From the NCBI GenBank assembly GCA_002770755.1, contig PCQY01000032.1:18344-52890 (forward strand): DNA of 34,547 nt, read 5' to 3'. The notes beneath the pieces were generated by a model. That model had not been told where the DNA came from, did no database searches, and was given only the letters and a program-made list of their open reading frames with translations. This DNA is from a candidate division WWE3 bacterium CG23_combo_of_CG06-09_8_20_14_all_40_14 (GTDB taxonomy: Bacteria > Patescibacteriota > WWE3 > CG2-30-40-12). Both the position numbers and the translations under genes were made by a program. Positions 17,691 through 27,818 of this stretch are shown here, piece after piece; position 1 is the first letter of the stretch; each line of letters begins with the position of its first letter.

Positions 17691-18815
17691 CTACCGCATT
17701 ATCTCACTTTTTAGTTCTTTTACCAAATCGTAGGGATTTGAGCCTACCACGCTTTGGGCGTAAAGCTCCATTGAACCGAAGTCGGAGTGGCGGGTTTCTA
17801 AACTTCCGCGGTCCACAATCTCAAGAATAACCGGCATATACTCCCAACTTTCATAGGTTGGAGTAATGGGATGCGGAATAGCAATTAAATTAAAACTTCT
17901 TACGCCAAATTTATTAACCAAAGTCCTTAATATACTATTAACAGCAAAAGACAACGAACCGTCAAAACTTTTGGCATAAATGGTAATGCCCCTCTCCTTA
18001 ATAGGGCACAAATAAGCCATAACCTTTACATCTTCCACCATAAATCCAAGCCCTAGTTTATGATGAACATTAAAAACATCGTTAAAATAATTGCTTTTAT
18101 ATTCCTCCTGATACCACAGAGATCTGCTTCTTAACAGCCCTATTTTAGAATAAGTAACATCTTTGGCAACAGTAACCTGCGCATGCCCATGCGTTATGGA
18201 CGCTCCCGCTTTCCATAAACAGTTCCACATAAAAAACGGGTACACAAAACTTTTGTTATGTTCGTTCGCCTTTTTGAAGTAGCTGTTGGCAACTTCAAAA
18301 TAATCGTGGATTTTTTCAGCGTTAAAATCTAAAGGATTATGGTCTTTAAAAATTATAACGCTGTGAAACCCGTCTATTTTGGCTATATTGCTCGCTGTAA
18401 GGGAATACTTTCCTTTAATTCTCCCAAAAACATCTTCTGGAGTGTTATTAAGAGGCGAACAAAACATTTCTGAACCGCACTTGTAATCAAAAGTTTCCCC
18501 CAAACTTATTTTCATATCCGGCCTTTTAGACCTTAAATCGTTAAAAACGGAGCCTTCGTAAGTTATTAGATTAGAAGCTTTAACAATAATCTGATTTTCA
18601 ATGGCCGAAACGGAACCAAATTGGGAAATAACCCAAGGCTCCATCGCGGGAGGAACCGCTAAATCCCCTTTAACAATATTTACTTTGAATATCCTGTTAA
18701 AAACCTCTCTATCATCAGGAGAGAGATTTTTGATGCTATTAAAAAGTGTTTCCTTAAAACTTCCTTCCACCATTGAATTTATAATATTAGAAACCGCTCC
18801 ATTTTTCAATCCCAA
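17691..18815 (-). CDS. GalT/HIT-superfamily-like nucleotidyltransferase
   Basis: KAGASITHGHAQVTVAK (HxHxQ motif in GalT-like context), FHSVIIFKDHNPL, CSPLNNTPEDVFG. Confidence 0.6.
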   Translation of the reverse strand: MGLKNGAVSNIINSMVEGSFKETLFNSIKNLSPDDREVFNRIFKVNIVKGDLAVPPAMEPWVISQFGSVSAIENQIIVKASNLITYEGSVFNDLRSKRPDMKISLGETFDYKCGSEMFCSPLNNTPEDVFGRIKGKYSLTASNIAKIDGFHSVIIFKDHNPLDFNAEKIHDYFEVANSYFKKANEHNKSFVYPFFMWNCLWKAGASITHGHAQVTVAKDVTYSKIGLLRSRSLWYQEEYKSNYFNDVFNVHHKLGLGFMVEDVKVMAYLCPIKERGITIYAKSFDGSLSFAVNSILRTLVNKFGVRSFNLIAIPHPITPTYESWEYMPVILEIVDRGSLETRHSDFGSMELYAQSVVGSNPYDLVKELKSEIMR

Positions 18816-18860
18816 ACAAAATTACCTCCCAGCAATACAGCAATTGGACAATGAAACATT

Positions 18861-19196
18861 TTACTTCTTTATATTCTTAAAAAATCGCCGTTTGGCAGAG
18901 GAAATAGAACTTTTTATATTCTTCTTGCTCGCCTCTTTTTTGACCACCGGCTCTGCTTTTTGAACAGCGTCCTCCACCAAAGGACTAATGGTAGTAGTAA
19001 GCTCCTCAACAATAGGACCAACGGTTTCGCCAACTTTCTTTTTAGCGGCTTTAAGCTTTTTTCTCGTCTCATCGCCGGGACCCGGCGCAAAAAGCACCCC
19101 AGCCACCATCCCTAAAACCGCCCCAATTAAAACTCCGGAAAAAAATCCGCCGCTACTGTTCGCGCGCGAAACATTGTTATTTGCCTTCATCTTCAT
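18861..19196 (-). CDS. YtxH-like protein
   Basis: GGFFSGVLIGAVLGMVAGVLFAPGPGDETRKKLKAAKKK. Confidence 0.78.
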   Translation of the reverse strand: MKMKANNNVSRANSSGGFFSGVLIGAVLGMVAGVLFAPGPGDETRKKLKAAKKKVGETVGPIVEELTTTISPLVEDAVQKAEPVVKKEASKKNIKSSISSAKRRFFKNIKK

Positions 19197-19449
19197 CCTC
19201 CTTGCTTGCCAAATCTTTTATGCTCTTAAAAACTTTAAACCCTTGAGTGAATGCGCCAAGAGCGGCGCTTAAACCAATAAGAGGAGAGGAAAGCGACTTC
19301 ACCACACCGTCTGCGGTTTCCAGCATATCGTTAACCCTGGCAATAACCGACCTCAATTCTTTTAACACCAAAACTAAATATACCCCCACCGCAACAAGCG
19401 TAACCGTTAAAAGAACTATTACTAATATTAAAATAACTTGAAGATCCAT
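19177..19449 (-). CDS. Small membrane protein, DUF948-like
   Basis: Single N-terminal TM then ELRSVIARVNDMLETADGVVKSLSSPL; adjacent to and overlapping the YtxH-like gene. Confidence 0.6.
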   Translation of the reverse strand: MDLQVILILVIVLLTVTLVAVGVYLVLVLKELRSVIARVNDMLETADGVVKSLSSPLIGLSAALGAFTQGFKVFKSIKDLASKEDEDEGK

Positions 19450-19514
19450 GGGCAGTTTTTCTCCTTATTTTTTAATATAAACATAAACTCTCCCGCCGTC
19501 AATACCAAAATTTC

Positions 19515-19898
19515 TTATTCGCAAAATTCCGCCTCTAAACCGCATTCCGATTTAACATATTCTCCACAAGAAACTTCCATTACCGCCCTCGCTTTCCCAT
19601 TGGGACAATTATCACACTCCCTCCAAACTTCCCCTTCGCATTTTCCATCCTCACAAAGATTTACGGAACCGCAAAAAACCCGCGACCCCACCTTTGTTCC
19701 CGCCGCCATAGACCGCAGAACCTTGCTATTTTTTACGCTGCTCACACTTAACAAAAGCCCTATCACAAGAAAAAACACCGTTAAAAAGGCAAACATCTTA
19801 ACCGGCGATGTTGTTTCTGTAGCAAAACTAATAGCGCTAAAATCCTTGCTCCTATCAATTTTTATCCTGCTTAAAAGTTTTTTCAACAAAGCTTGCAT
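19515..19898 (-). CDS. Hypothetical single-TM, Cys-rich small protein
   Basis: TM FAFLTVFFLVIGLLLSV then FCGSVNLCEDGKCEGEVWRECDNCPNGKA..SCGEYVKSECGLEAEFC. Start placed at internal MQALLKKL; the track start is 19928. Confidence 0.5.
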   Translation of the reverse strand: MQALLKKLLSRIKIDRSKDFSAISFATETTSPVKMFAFLTVFFLVIGLLLSVSSVKNSKVLRSMAAGTKVGSRVFCGSVNLCEDGKCEGEVWRECDNCPNGKARAVMEVSCGEYVKSECGLEAEFCE

Positions 19899-20799
19899 CC
19901 TTTCCCAAAACCCCCATATCTTTACCATTTAAGTATACTTTAACCACGCTGGCATTTCCAGCCTTTATCGTTATAAAATCCTTTGCGGTAAACTCGGCCT
20001 TTACTCCTTTAAGCATCAGCCCTCCCGGAAACAAAGTTTCACCATCGCCCATAACACTAATCCAGGACGCGCTATTTACTATCTCTATTTCAACCTTAAG
20101 CTCTTTCTGCTCCTCAAGAACCTCTTTAACCCCTAAAACCTCCGTTTGGTTAGGCAAAGGATTACTTACCAAAATTGTTCTAGTAACAAGTGATTCTTTG
20201 CCTAGCTTATTCAGCGCCTTAAAATTTAAAACATTAACTCCCTCCGAAAGCGATACTTTAATAGCAAAACTCCCTTCCGTTTCCATAGAAATCCTCTGCC
20301 CATTCAGAAAAAGGTCGGCATCCTTATCCACTTTTCCAAAAATATCCACAAAAGATTCGTTAATAGATAAATCTGTAGAAGGGCTTTCCACCGCCAAAAA
20401 TGGCGCTCCAGCAAAAGAGCGGTATTGATAAAATAGATACCCTAAAAACCCAAAAATGGAAATTAAAGTTGCAAAAAAAATCGCTATTCCCGGCGTTACA
20501 AGAAGCTTCGGAGTGAACAAGGGCTTCATTATAAGTTTAATGCCCTCCGCCTGCTTAACCTCTTTTTCCTCGTATTCTCTCCTCCAAAACGCCATTACCT
20601 CCTCATCATTTAAACCCAAAAACCGAGCGTAATTCCTTACAAAACCCTTTATTTGAACGGCATCAGAAAAGACGGAATAATCAGAATTTTCTATAGCTGC
20701 TAGGAATTTAATGTGTATCTTTAACTCACTGGAAACATCCTCCAAAGGAATGTTTTTTTTCAGCCTGTTTTCTTTTAATATCTCGCCCGCTTTTTTCAT
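19855..20799 (-). CDS. RodZ-like protein: N-terminal HTH, TM, periplasmic domains
   Basis: MKKAGEILKENRLKKNIPLEDVSSELKIHIKFLAAIENSDYSVF...GFVRNYARFLGLNDEEVM, TM FFATLISIFGFLGYLFYQ. Confidence 0.8.
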   Translation of the reverse strand: MKKAGEILKENRLKKNIPLEDVSSELKIHIKFLAAIENSDYSVFSDAVQIKGFVRNYARFLGLNDEEVMAFWRREYEEKEVKQAEGIKLIMKPLFTPKLLVTPGIAIFFATLISIFGFLGYLFYQYRSFAGAPFLAVESPSTDLSINESFVDIFGKVDKDADLFLNGQRISMETEGSFAIKVSLSEGVNVLNFKALNKLGKESLVTRTILVSNPLPNQTEVLGVKEVLEEQKELKVEIEIVNSASWISVMGDGETLFPGGLMLKGVKAEFTAKDFITIKAGNASVVKVYLNGKDMGVLGKDASFVEKTFKQDKN

Positions 20800-20801
20800 A
20801 G

Positions 20802-22946
20802 TTAATCTTCATCACCAAAAACATCTGAAGAATCGTTGATTAAAACTTCTCTCGGCTTGCTTCCTTCCTGCGCGCTAACAATACCTTTTTCCTCCATCTC
20901 ATCCAAAAGCCTCGCCGCTTTAGCATAACCTATGCTCAATTTTCTTTGCAGTAAAGACGAGGACGCTTTTCCATACTGCACTACCACTTCAACCGCGTCC
21001 CTAAACACCGAACCTTCTTCGGAACTCGCCACAACCCCCATTCCCTTTTTAATAGAAGACTCGGTTACCTCGTTTAGGTATTCCGGCATCACATCGGCAT
21101 TTCTCAAAAAAACACTTAACTGCTCAATTTCGGAATCTGAAATATAAGAACCCTGAAGTCTAATAGGTTTGGAAGCATCCGGCGGGACATACAACATATC
21201 TCCCCGCCCCAAAAGTTTTTCGGCGCCCGCCATATCTATAATAACTCGCGAATCCACTTGACTTGTAACATTAAAAGAAATTCGGCAGGGGATATTTGCT
21301 TTAATCAGCCCTGTTAACACATCCACCGATGGCCTCTGCGTTGCTAATATCAAATGGATTCCTGTAGCGCGGGATTTCTGGGCTAAACGGCAAACCGATT
21401 TTTCAACATCGGTTTTAGATAAACTCATAAGCTCGGCAAGCTCATCCACAAAAACAATAACATAAGGCAGAGCCTGAAACCCCGACATTTCGTTATAAGC
21501 ATCCACATTGCGAACTTTTGCATGCTCAAATAATTTGTATCTTCTATCCATCTCCATAACCGCCCACTTCAAGGCAGGCACAGCCTTTTCCGGCTCCACA
21601 ATAACAGGCGTTAAAAGATGAGGAATATCCGCATAAGAAGCGAACTCCACCCTTTTAGGGTCAATTAATATAAACTTGCACTCATTTGGCGAGCATCTAA
21701 AAAGCAGAGTGGAAATGAAAGAATTTAATAAAACAGATTTGCCGCTACCGGTGCTTCCAGCAATAAGAACATGGGGCATCTTGCCAATATCCGCGATAAA
21801 GGGCTTTCCCGAAACATCAAGACCCAAAGACACGGCGAGTTTAGATTTTGCGTTTTTCATAATATCCGAAGTTAAAACATTTTTTAAAGTTACCAAAGCG
21901 GGCGAAAAATTTGGAACCTCAATACCGATTAAAGATTTCCCCGGTATAGGCGCTTCTATTCTAACCATACCGTTTGGAGAAGCTAATGACAAAGCTAAGT
22001 CGTTTGCCAGATTGGTAATTCTTGCAATCTTTGTTCCTTTAGCCGCTTCCAAAGCGTACTGCGTAACCGTGGGACCCATATTTATTTCAACAATGCGGGA
22101 ACGAATACCAAAAGATTCCAAAGTTTTTTCTATAGTTTGAGCGCGCTCTTTTACATTTCCCCTATCAGCCGCAGTGGAAGGCACATCCGCTAAAACATCT
22201 AAAGGAGGGTATTCCCAAACTCTATCGGGATAGGGTATGGAGGATTTAACAGGGGGGAAATACTCCAGCTTTCCCGCTTTCGCATAGCCCCCACTAATAA
22301 TAGGCTCGGCTATATTGGGGACCACCTTAAATTCCTCTTCTCCCTCCTCCTCAAAATCTTTTTCAGAAGTTTCTCTGCTTGAAGAGGTTTCTTCAACAGA
22401 AAGCTCCTTTTTATTCAAAACGAACTTAAACGGAAAAGCCATCTTAAACTTAACATTAGAGATTTTTGGAAAAATTTTTTCCAGTAGAGAAAAAAGCGAA
22501 TCTAAACTTATATTAAAAACCAAAATCAGCGAGATTATAAAAAAACCAAAAAAACATACAAAAGCTCCCGCTTTGCTAAGCGCCTGCGCCGCGGTATTGA
22601 AAACTTTTACCCCAACAAATCCCGCCTTTTCGGATAAAAGACCCAGCGTAGAAATATAGAAGAGAAAAACCCCCAACAAAAGACGGGTTTGCAAAAGTCT
22701 AAACCTAAAAGTTCTAATTAAAACCAGCGCAAGATATGCAAGAAAAAGCGGAATAAAAAATGCGGTTGAGCCAAAAACTTCCCCCATAATTTCTTTAATT
22801 ACAGAGGTTAAACTACCAACCTGCGCAAAGAGGGAAACGAACAAGACACCGGCCAGCAACAGCAGGAAAACAGAAATTAAAGACAGCAAAACATCTTTCT
22901 CTATTTTAAGTTTTAGAGATCTTTTTTTTCTCCTTCGCCCCATCAA
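20802..22946 (-). CDS. ftsK: DNA translocase FtsK/SpoIIIE
   Basis: Four TM helices; HVLIAGSTGSGKSVLLNSFI, FILIDPKRVEFASYADIPHLLTPVI, ILATQRPSVDVLTGLIKANIPCRISF; C-terminal winged helix SIGYAKAARLLDEMEEKGIV. Confidence 0.95.
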   Translation of the reverse strand: MMGRRRKKRSLKLKIEKDVLLSLISVFLLLLAGVLFVSLFAQVGSLTSVIKEIMGEVFGSTAFFIPLFLAYLALVLIRTFRFRLLQTRLLLGVFLFYISTLGLLSEKAGFVGVKVFNTAAQALSKAGAFVCFFGFFIISLILVFNISLDSLFSLLEKIFPKISNVKFKMAFPFKFVLNKKELSVEETSSSRETSEKDFEEEGEEEFKVVPNIAEPIISGGYAKAGKLEYFPPVKSSIPYPDRVWEYPPLDVLADVPSTAADRGNVKERAQTIEKTLESFGIRSRIVEINMGPTVTQYALEAAKGTKIARITNLANDLALSLASPNGMVRIEAPIPGKSLIGIEVPNFSPALVTLKNVLTSDIMKNAKSKLAVSLGLDVSGKPFIADIGKMPHVLIAGSTGSGKSVLLNSFISTLLFRCSPNECKFILIDPKRVEFASYADIPHLLTPVIVEPEKAVPALKWAVMEMDRRYKLFEHAKVRNVDAYNEMSGFQALPYVIVFVDELAELMSLSKTDVEKSVCRLAQKSRATGIHLILATQRPSVDVLTGLIKANIPCRISFNVTSQVDSRVIIDMAGAEKLLGRGDMLYVPPDASKPIRLQGSYISDSEIEQLSVFLRNADVMPEYLNEVTESSIKKGMGVVASSEEGSVFRDAVEVVVQYGKASSSLLQRKLSIGYAKAARLLDEMEEKGIVSAQEGSKPREVLINDSSDVFGDED

Positions 22947-23074
22947 ACATATTATGCCATAGGATTAAAAAGAGTTAAAGTCCCCAAATTTTTCTTTTCT
23001 GCAACAACATATAATCTTATTTACGATATATGGCATATGTCATAAGATGTGAAAGTGAAATACTTTGGTAATAT

Positions 23075-24061
23075 TCAATAAAAACTGCCATTTTCCCGAG
23101 CCTCCCGCTCTTTTAGAGCATTATACATCTGCCATTCGGTCAAAAGCCCATCAATAGCCCCAACTTTTTGTATTACCGACGCAGAATTCACCGCTCCCCA
23201 CCGCAAAGCTTCTTTAATATCTTTGCCATAAACAAGTGCGGACAGCACCCCCGCGCTAAAAGAGTCTCCCGCTCCCGTCATCTCCACCCGCTCTCCCGGA
23301 AAAATGCCCATTTTCAGAAACTCCTTCCCATCATAGGCAAAAGCGCCATTTCTGCCATCAGTAATAACTACAATCGCGGGACCTAATTTGGATAGTATCA
23401 TAAGCAAGTCTTTTATATTCGCCCCCACAGCAATGGTCCCCTTTAATACCAAACTTTCGGCTTCCTCTTTATTAACCACCAAAAGCTTGCTTGCCTCTAA
23501 AATACTTTTTATCTTAGGCAACCCCGCCTTAAGTTCGTATATTCCGGGGTTGAATCCTATCTTTGCCCCGCACTCTTTAGCCCAGCTTAAAAACTTTTTG
23601 TTAAACTCTTCAAAATCCTCGCCCATAGAGCTTAAATACCCCCATTTTGCGCATGCCGCATTTTTTGGAAAAACATATTTTCTTTTTTCATGAAAAGCCA
23701 AAATTGTCCGCTCGCCTTTGAAATTGATAACTGTGGAATAATCGGTGCCAAAATTATCGCGGCAAATATATTTAAGGTCCTTTATTCTTTCTTTCTTTAG
23801 AACACTTAAGACAAAATCGCCGTTTTCATCCTTGCCAATGCGGGAAACCACTCCAACAGAAAGCCCTAAACGGGAAGCTCCTATAGCAGTGTTGGGAGCG
23901 TTGCCCCCTATTGCGCGATGAAAGGAAGTAACAGGAATTTTTTCGGCATAATCCAAGCAGATTTGGCAGTTTTTGTGGTTAATATCACACTTAACCCGCG
24001 CGTCGGCTATTGCCAAAAAAACATCTGTAGTTGTATGACCAAAGGTTATTAGGTCAAGCAT
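23075..24061 (-). CDS. PfkB-family carbohydrate kinase
   Basis: AIGGNAPNTAIGASRLGLSVGVVSRIGKDENGDFV and EMTGAGDSFSAGVLSALVYG. Confidence 0.92.
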   Translation of the reverse strand: MLDLITFGHTTTDVFLAIADARVKCDINHKNCQICLDYAEKIPVTSFHRAIGGNAPNTAIGASRLGLSVGVVSRIGKDENGDFVLSVLKKERIKDLKYICRDNFGTDYSTVINFKGERTILAFHEKRKYVFPKNAACAKWGYLSSMGEDFEEFNKKFLSWAKECGAKIGFNPGIYELKAGLPKIKSILEASKLLVVNKEEAESLVLKGTIAVGANIKDLLMILSKLGPAIVVITDGRNGAFAYDGKEFLKMGIFPGERVEMTGAGDSFSAGVLSALVYGKDIKEALRWGAVNSASVIQKVGAIDGLLTEWQMYNALKEREARENGSFY

Positions 24062-24104
24062 AAGTAAAATTCAAAGCTCAAATAGACAAATAACAAATCA
24101 AGCT

Positions 24105-24157
24105 CAAAATCAAAATCCAAAAAGTTTCAGACATTTGAATTTTATCATTTGATTTTG
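24105..24157. repeat. 10-bp perfect inverted repeat in an AT-rich spacer, MITE-like appearance
   Basis: CAAAATCAAA (24105-24114) and TTTGATTTTG (24148-24157). Confidence 0.45.
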
Positions 24158-24162
24158 TCCTA

Positions 24163-24915
24163 TTACCACTCTGATATTATCCTGCAAATTTCCTTAGAAA
24201 GACCTAGCGGCTCCTTCGCCTGCCAAACATTTCTCCCAACCGCCACTCCGGAACACCCCGCTTTTATAGCATCCTTTATATCTTTTAGAAATTCCCGCTC
24301 GTTGGTTTTTAACCCACCCGATATAACCACTTTTGCTCTGCCGGCGCTCTCAACCACCAGCCGCATATCCTGGACACTTCCCGCATAATGCATTTTCAAA
24401 ATATCCGCCCCAAGTTCAAGCCCTGCTCTTGCGGCGTAAGCTAAAACTTTTGGCGAATCCTCTTTTCCTTTTACCGCTTTCCCGCGCGGATACATCCAAG
24501 CAATCACAGGAATGTTTTTATTATGCGCCTCTCTTACCACATTCCCAAACTCTTTGAACATAAGGCTCTCAAATTTGCTGCCCACATAAACGGTATAACC
24601 CACAGCGCAGGCTTTAAGTTTAATTGCCTCGTCCACAGTACACAAGGGGGCGGAGTAAGGCTCGTCTTCAACAAAACTAGTTTTGCCGTTAAGTTTAATA
24701 ATTAGAGAAACTTTTTTGCGAAAGGGCACATAGTATTTTTCGGCAATACCTTTTTGGAGGATAACTGCGTTAAATTTAGCTTTGTCGGCAATATCCAAAA
24801 TATAATTAGGGTCTATGTTTATATCGTTAAAATCCGAGGGGCCATGTTCTAATCCGTGGTCATACGCCAGGAACATAAACTTTCCGTTGGTGGATATTTT
24901 GGACAGGGATAACAT
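24163..24915 (-). CDS. Class I fructose-bisphosphate aldolase, archaeal type (DeoC/FbaB family)
   Basis: FLAYDHGLEHGPSDF, IPVIAWMYPRGKAV, GADILKMHYAGS (Schiff-base Lys context), VVISGGLKTNEREFL, GVAVGRNVWQ. Confidence 0.9.
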   Translation of the reverse strand: MLSLSKISTNGKFMFLAYDHGLEHGPSDFNDINIDPNYILDIADKAKFNAVILQKGIAEKYYVPFRKKVSLIIKLNGKTSFVEDEPYSAPLCTVDEAIKLKACAVGYTVYVGSKFESLMFKEFGNVVREAHNKNIPVIAWMYPRGKAVKGKEDSPKVLAYAARAGLELGADILKMHYAGSVQDMRLVVESAGRAKVVISGGLKTNEREFLKDIKDAIKAGCSGVAVGRNVWQAKEPLGLSKEICRIISEW

Positions 24916-24982
24916 AATACTATTATAGCAAAGAGAACATTTTTTTCAATAAAAAGATTAAGATGGTAAAGAACTTCGGGCG

Positions 24983-25972
24983 TTATAAGTACTTCTTAAT
25001 ATTATCATTATGCTCCTGTATGGTTTTGGAAAAATGCGTTACTCCGTTACTCCCCGTTAAATAAAACCAATAATCCGTTTCCTTATACTCTAAAACCGCT
25101 TTTATCGCATCCAATCCCGGATTGCAAATAGGCGCGGGAGGCAATCCTGCATATTTATAAGTATTGAACGGGGAATCTATTTCTAAATCGGCGGCGGACA
25201 AAATATCCCACCAAGCGCAGTCCTGCGCAGAAGAGCAGACCGACTCGTTTAAATCTTTCGCGTATTGGATTGCAGCATCCGCCTGCAAAGGCCAGCTGTT
25301 ACGGTATCTTTTTATTAATATCCCCGCAACCGCTGCTTTATCCTCAAAACTTCTTGCCTCCCTCTCAACTATGGATGACAATATAACCACCTCATCCAAA
25401 CTAAAACCGCTCTCCTTTATTTTATCTTCAAAAGGGCTAATTTTCTCGTCAAAATTTTGCCGCAGAGTTTTGGCTATATCTTCCCCTGAGACACTGTTAT
25501 AAAAGAAGTAAGTATCCGGAAACATAAAACCTTCTTTGGTATAGGCGCTTTTCAGAAAATCCATTTGCGCCGCCTTCGGAAGAATCTGCGCCATCTGCTC
25601 AATTCTCCACCCTTCAATGAAGGTAACCTTCTCCTGAAAACTTCCTTTACCAAAAAGGTCTGCCACTTCAACAACGGAGGCGTTGGTTGGGATAATAAAT
25701 TTCCCCGCCTGCAAACTTCTTCTTCCCAAAAGAACATACAACTTAAACAACCCTTTGGAATTTATAAGGTCTTCCTTTTTCAAAAGAACAGCGATGTCCT
25801 CTACTCCAAAACCCTTGGGAACGGTTATTTCCTTATACAGCTCTTTTCCAAAGTAATTATTCTGCCTTCTTATGCCCCATAAATAAAAGGCGGCAAACAC
25901 CGCAGAAAGAACTGCTAATAATCCCCAAAATTTCCAGTATTTTGGTAATTTAACTTTTATCTTTGCAATCAT
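24983..25972 (-). CDS. mltG: Endolytic transglycosylase MltG
   Basis: VPKGFGVEDIAVLLKKEDLI, EGWRIEQMAQIL, EGFMFPDTYFF, ILSSIVEREA, PLQADAAIQYA, SPFNTYKYAGLPPAPICNPG. Start at MIAKIK preferred over 26017. Confidence 0.92.
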   Translation of the reverse strand: MIAKIKVKLPKYWKFWGLLAVLSAVFAAFYLWGIRRQNNYFGKELYKEITVPKGFGVEDIAVLLKKEDLINSKGLFKLYVLLGRRSLQAGKFIIPTNASVVEVADLFGKGSFQEKVTFIEGWRIEQMAQILPKAAQMDFLKSAYTKEGFMFPDTYFFYNSVSGEDIAKTLRQNFDEKISPFEDKIKESGFSLDEVVILSSIVEREARSFEDKAAVAGILIKRYRNSWPLQADAAIQYAKDLNESVCSSAQDCAWWDILSAADLEIDSPFNTYKYAGLPPAPICNPGLDAIKAVLEYKETDYWFYLTGSNGVTHFSKTIQEHNDNIKKYL

Positions 25973-26348
25973 AGTTTTCAAAAAATTTCTCCAAAAGCAT
26001 ACAAGCCGCAACATCATCCAAATGTTTTCTGCTTTTTTTTGAATATCCCATTTTTATTGAATAATCCAAAGCCTCTTTGGAAGTAAAATCTTCATTTAGA
26101 CCCCTAATTGGAATGGAAATCTGCTCTTTTAAGAACTCCTTAAAACTATTCGCCCCAATAATATCTTTTTTTGGGATACCCAAAACTATACAGGAAATTT
26201 CGTTTTCCTCAATAATTTTTTTTAAAACCCGCAGAACTTCGTTCCAATTTTTCCCTTCAAGAATTGCAAACGGAGCAAAAAAAGGGTTTTCCCCCAAAGC
26301 TACCCCAATACGCGATTTCCCAAAATCAATACCTAAAACCTTTGCCAT
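25950..26348 (-). CDS. ruvX: Holliday junction resolvase-like YqgF/RuvX
   Basis: VLGIDFGKSRIGVALG, IVLGIPKK, NEDFTSKEAL, LDDVAACMLLEKF. Confidence 0.9.
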   Translation of the reverse strand: MAKVLGIDFGKSRIGVALGENPFFAPFAILEGKNWNEVLRVLKKIIEENEISCIVLGIPKKDIIGANSFKEFLKEQISIPIRGLNEDFTSKEALDYSIKMGYSKKSRKHLDDVAACMLLEKFFENYDCKDKS

Positions 26349-26351
26349 AGA

Positions 26352-27815
26352 CTATTCATTCCTAATTTCAACTTTTATACGAGATTTTATATGAGGGGTA
26401 GTGTTTAAAAATCCCGGAAGTCTTGGCCAAACAGTTAGCTCATAAGAAGTTACATTTTTTAAACTGTCCAAATATTCTTTAGCGGCGGGAACTCTTACAT
26501 TAGCAATATTATCCCTAACTTCCTCAGCACTTATTTTCGGCACCACAAAACTTCTAACCTTAACCAATAACTCCAGCTTATCTTTAGACAACGGCATAGG
26601 CTTGCTTGCAAGCACATTTCCTATTTCAAAACGGGTCTCCGCATCCGAAAAAGCATATTGTTCAGGAACAGACCTCTCCAAAACGCTCTTAACAATTTGT
26701 TCCAAATCGTTTTGATAGTACGCCAATGTGTATGTCCTCCCCTGTAAAGAAAGGTTTAATTTATCCGCCTCGTCATCAACATTTTTATCAAACACCTCAT
26801 CAAAAATTTCAAACCCTATGGAATTTTCGGCAATTTTCTGCTCCCCAACAAGTTTTAACTCCAAATCTGTTTTAGCGCTTAACTTTAGTTTCTCCTCCAA
26901 AGTTTGCTTAAGCGCTTCTTTATCCTTTTCTGAAACTGCGTGCACCTTCTTGCTGGAACCTCCCAAAAACTCTTTCTCGTTTTGGGCAAGAAAATCAGAG
27001 GTTTTATGGTCGTCCACATAAAATTTTTGGTCCTCTTTAATATTATAAACCGCGCCAAAATTTTCGGCTTCAACCCCCACTTCAGAAAACCCATAAGTAA
27101 TGCCCTCTGGAAGCTCTTGCCGCTCCTCAACAACAACATCCTCAAGAGTGTAATAATTCAGCTCCTCCGTATCCGCAGTAATCAAAATTAGTTTAGTCCC
27201 TTTGCTAAAAGTTTTTTTGCCCGAAGTTTTATTGTATATTTTTACCGTTCCTTTAGCTTTTTCTCCAACCTCCTTCTCCCCGGAAGTTTGAATAGAATCG
27301 CTTAACTTTCTAACTGCCTCAAGTAGAACAGCTGGAATCTCCTTATCGCTCTCACTAACCTTTTCCGCTTTTGCGCTTGCTGTAATATCCACATTTTTAA
27401 CAAGCATTTCAGAATTTATATTTATTACAACATCCGCCTTCGGAACAACCCACCAAAAGCCAATCCCTAAACCAATTAACAGCAAAAAAACACCTGCCAA
27501 AAGCGCCGCATTTTTTAATATAGAAAATATTTCCATTTTTTGCACGGGCGCATCTTTAGAAAACTCTTTTTCTTCCAAAGAAGGTTGATAACTTTCCGCT
27601 TCCAGAAACTTTAGAGACTCGCCCTTTTCGTTAACAAACGATATTTTTTTCCCCAGCAAATCCGCCTGCCTTTCTAGGAACTTAAAGGATATTACATTAC
27701 GCAAAAAAGGTATCTCAGAAGAACCCGCAAACACAAGCTCCAAATCCTCAATCTTACGCATATCCTCCGCAAGCGTGCATAAATCGTCGGCTTTATTAAT
27801 AACAATTTTTTGCAT
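26352..27815 (-). CDS. Membrane protein in the pilM neighbourhood, possibly baseplate J-like
   Basis: Single TM (LLAGVFLLLIGLGIGFWWVV) then a long extracytoplasmic region (GTVKIYNKTSGKKTFSKGTKLI..); 3-nt gap from pilM. Confidence 0.5.
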   Translation of the reverse strand: MQKIVINKADDLCTLAEDMRKIEDLELVFAGSSEIPFLRNVISFKFLERQADLLGKKISFVNEKGESLKFLEAESYQPSLEEKEFSKDAPVQKMEIFSILKNAALLAGVFLLLIGLGIGFWWVVPKADVVININSEMLVKNVDITASAKAEKVSESDKEIPAVLLEAVRKLSDSIQTSGEKEVGEKAKGTVKIYNKTSGKKTFSKGTKLILITADTEELNYYTLEDVVVEERQELPEGITYGFSEVGVEAENFGAVYNIKEDQKFYVDDHKTSDFLAQNEKEFLGGSSKKVHAVSEKDKEALKQTLEEKLKLSAKTDLELKLVGEQKIAENSIGFEIFDEVFDKNVDDEADKLNLSLQGRTYTLAYYQNDLEQIVKSVLERSVPEQYAFSDAETRFEIGNVLASKPMPLSKDKLELLVKVRSFVVPKISAEEVRDNIANVRVPAAKEYLDSLKNVTSYELTVWPRLPGFLNTTPHIKSRIKVEIRNE

Positions 27816-27818
27816 TCT

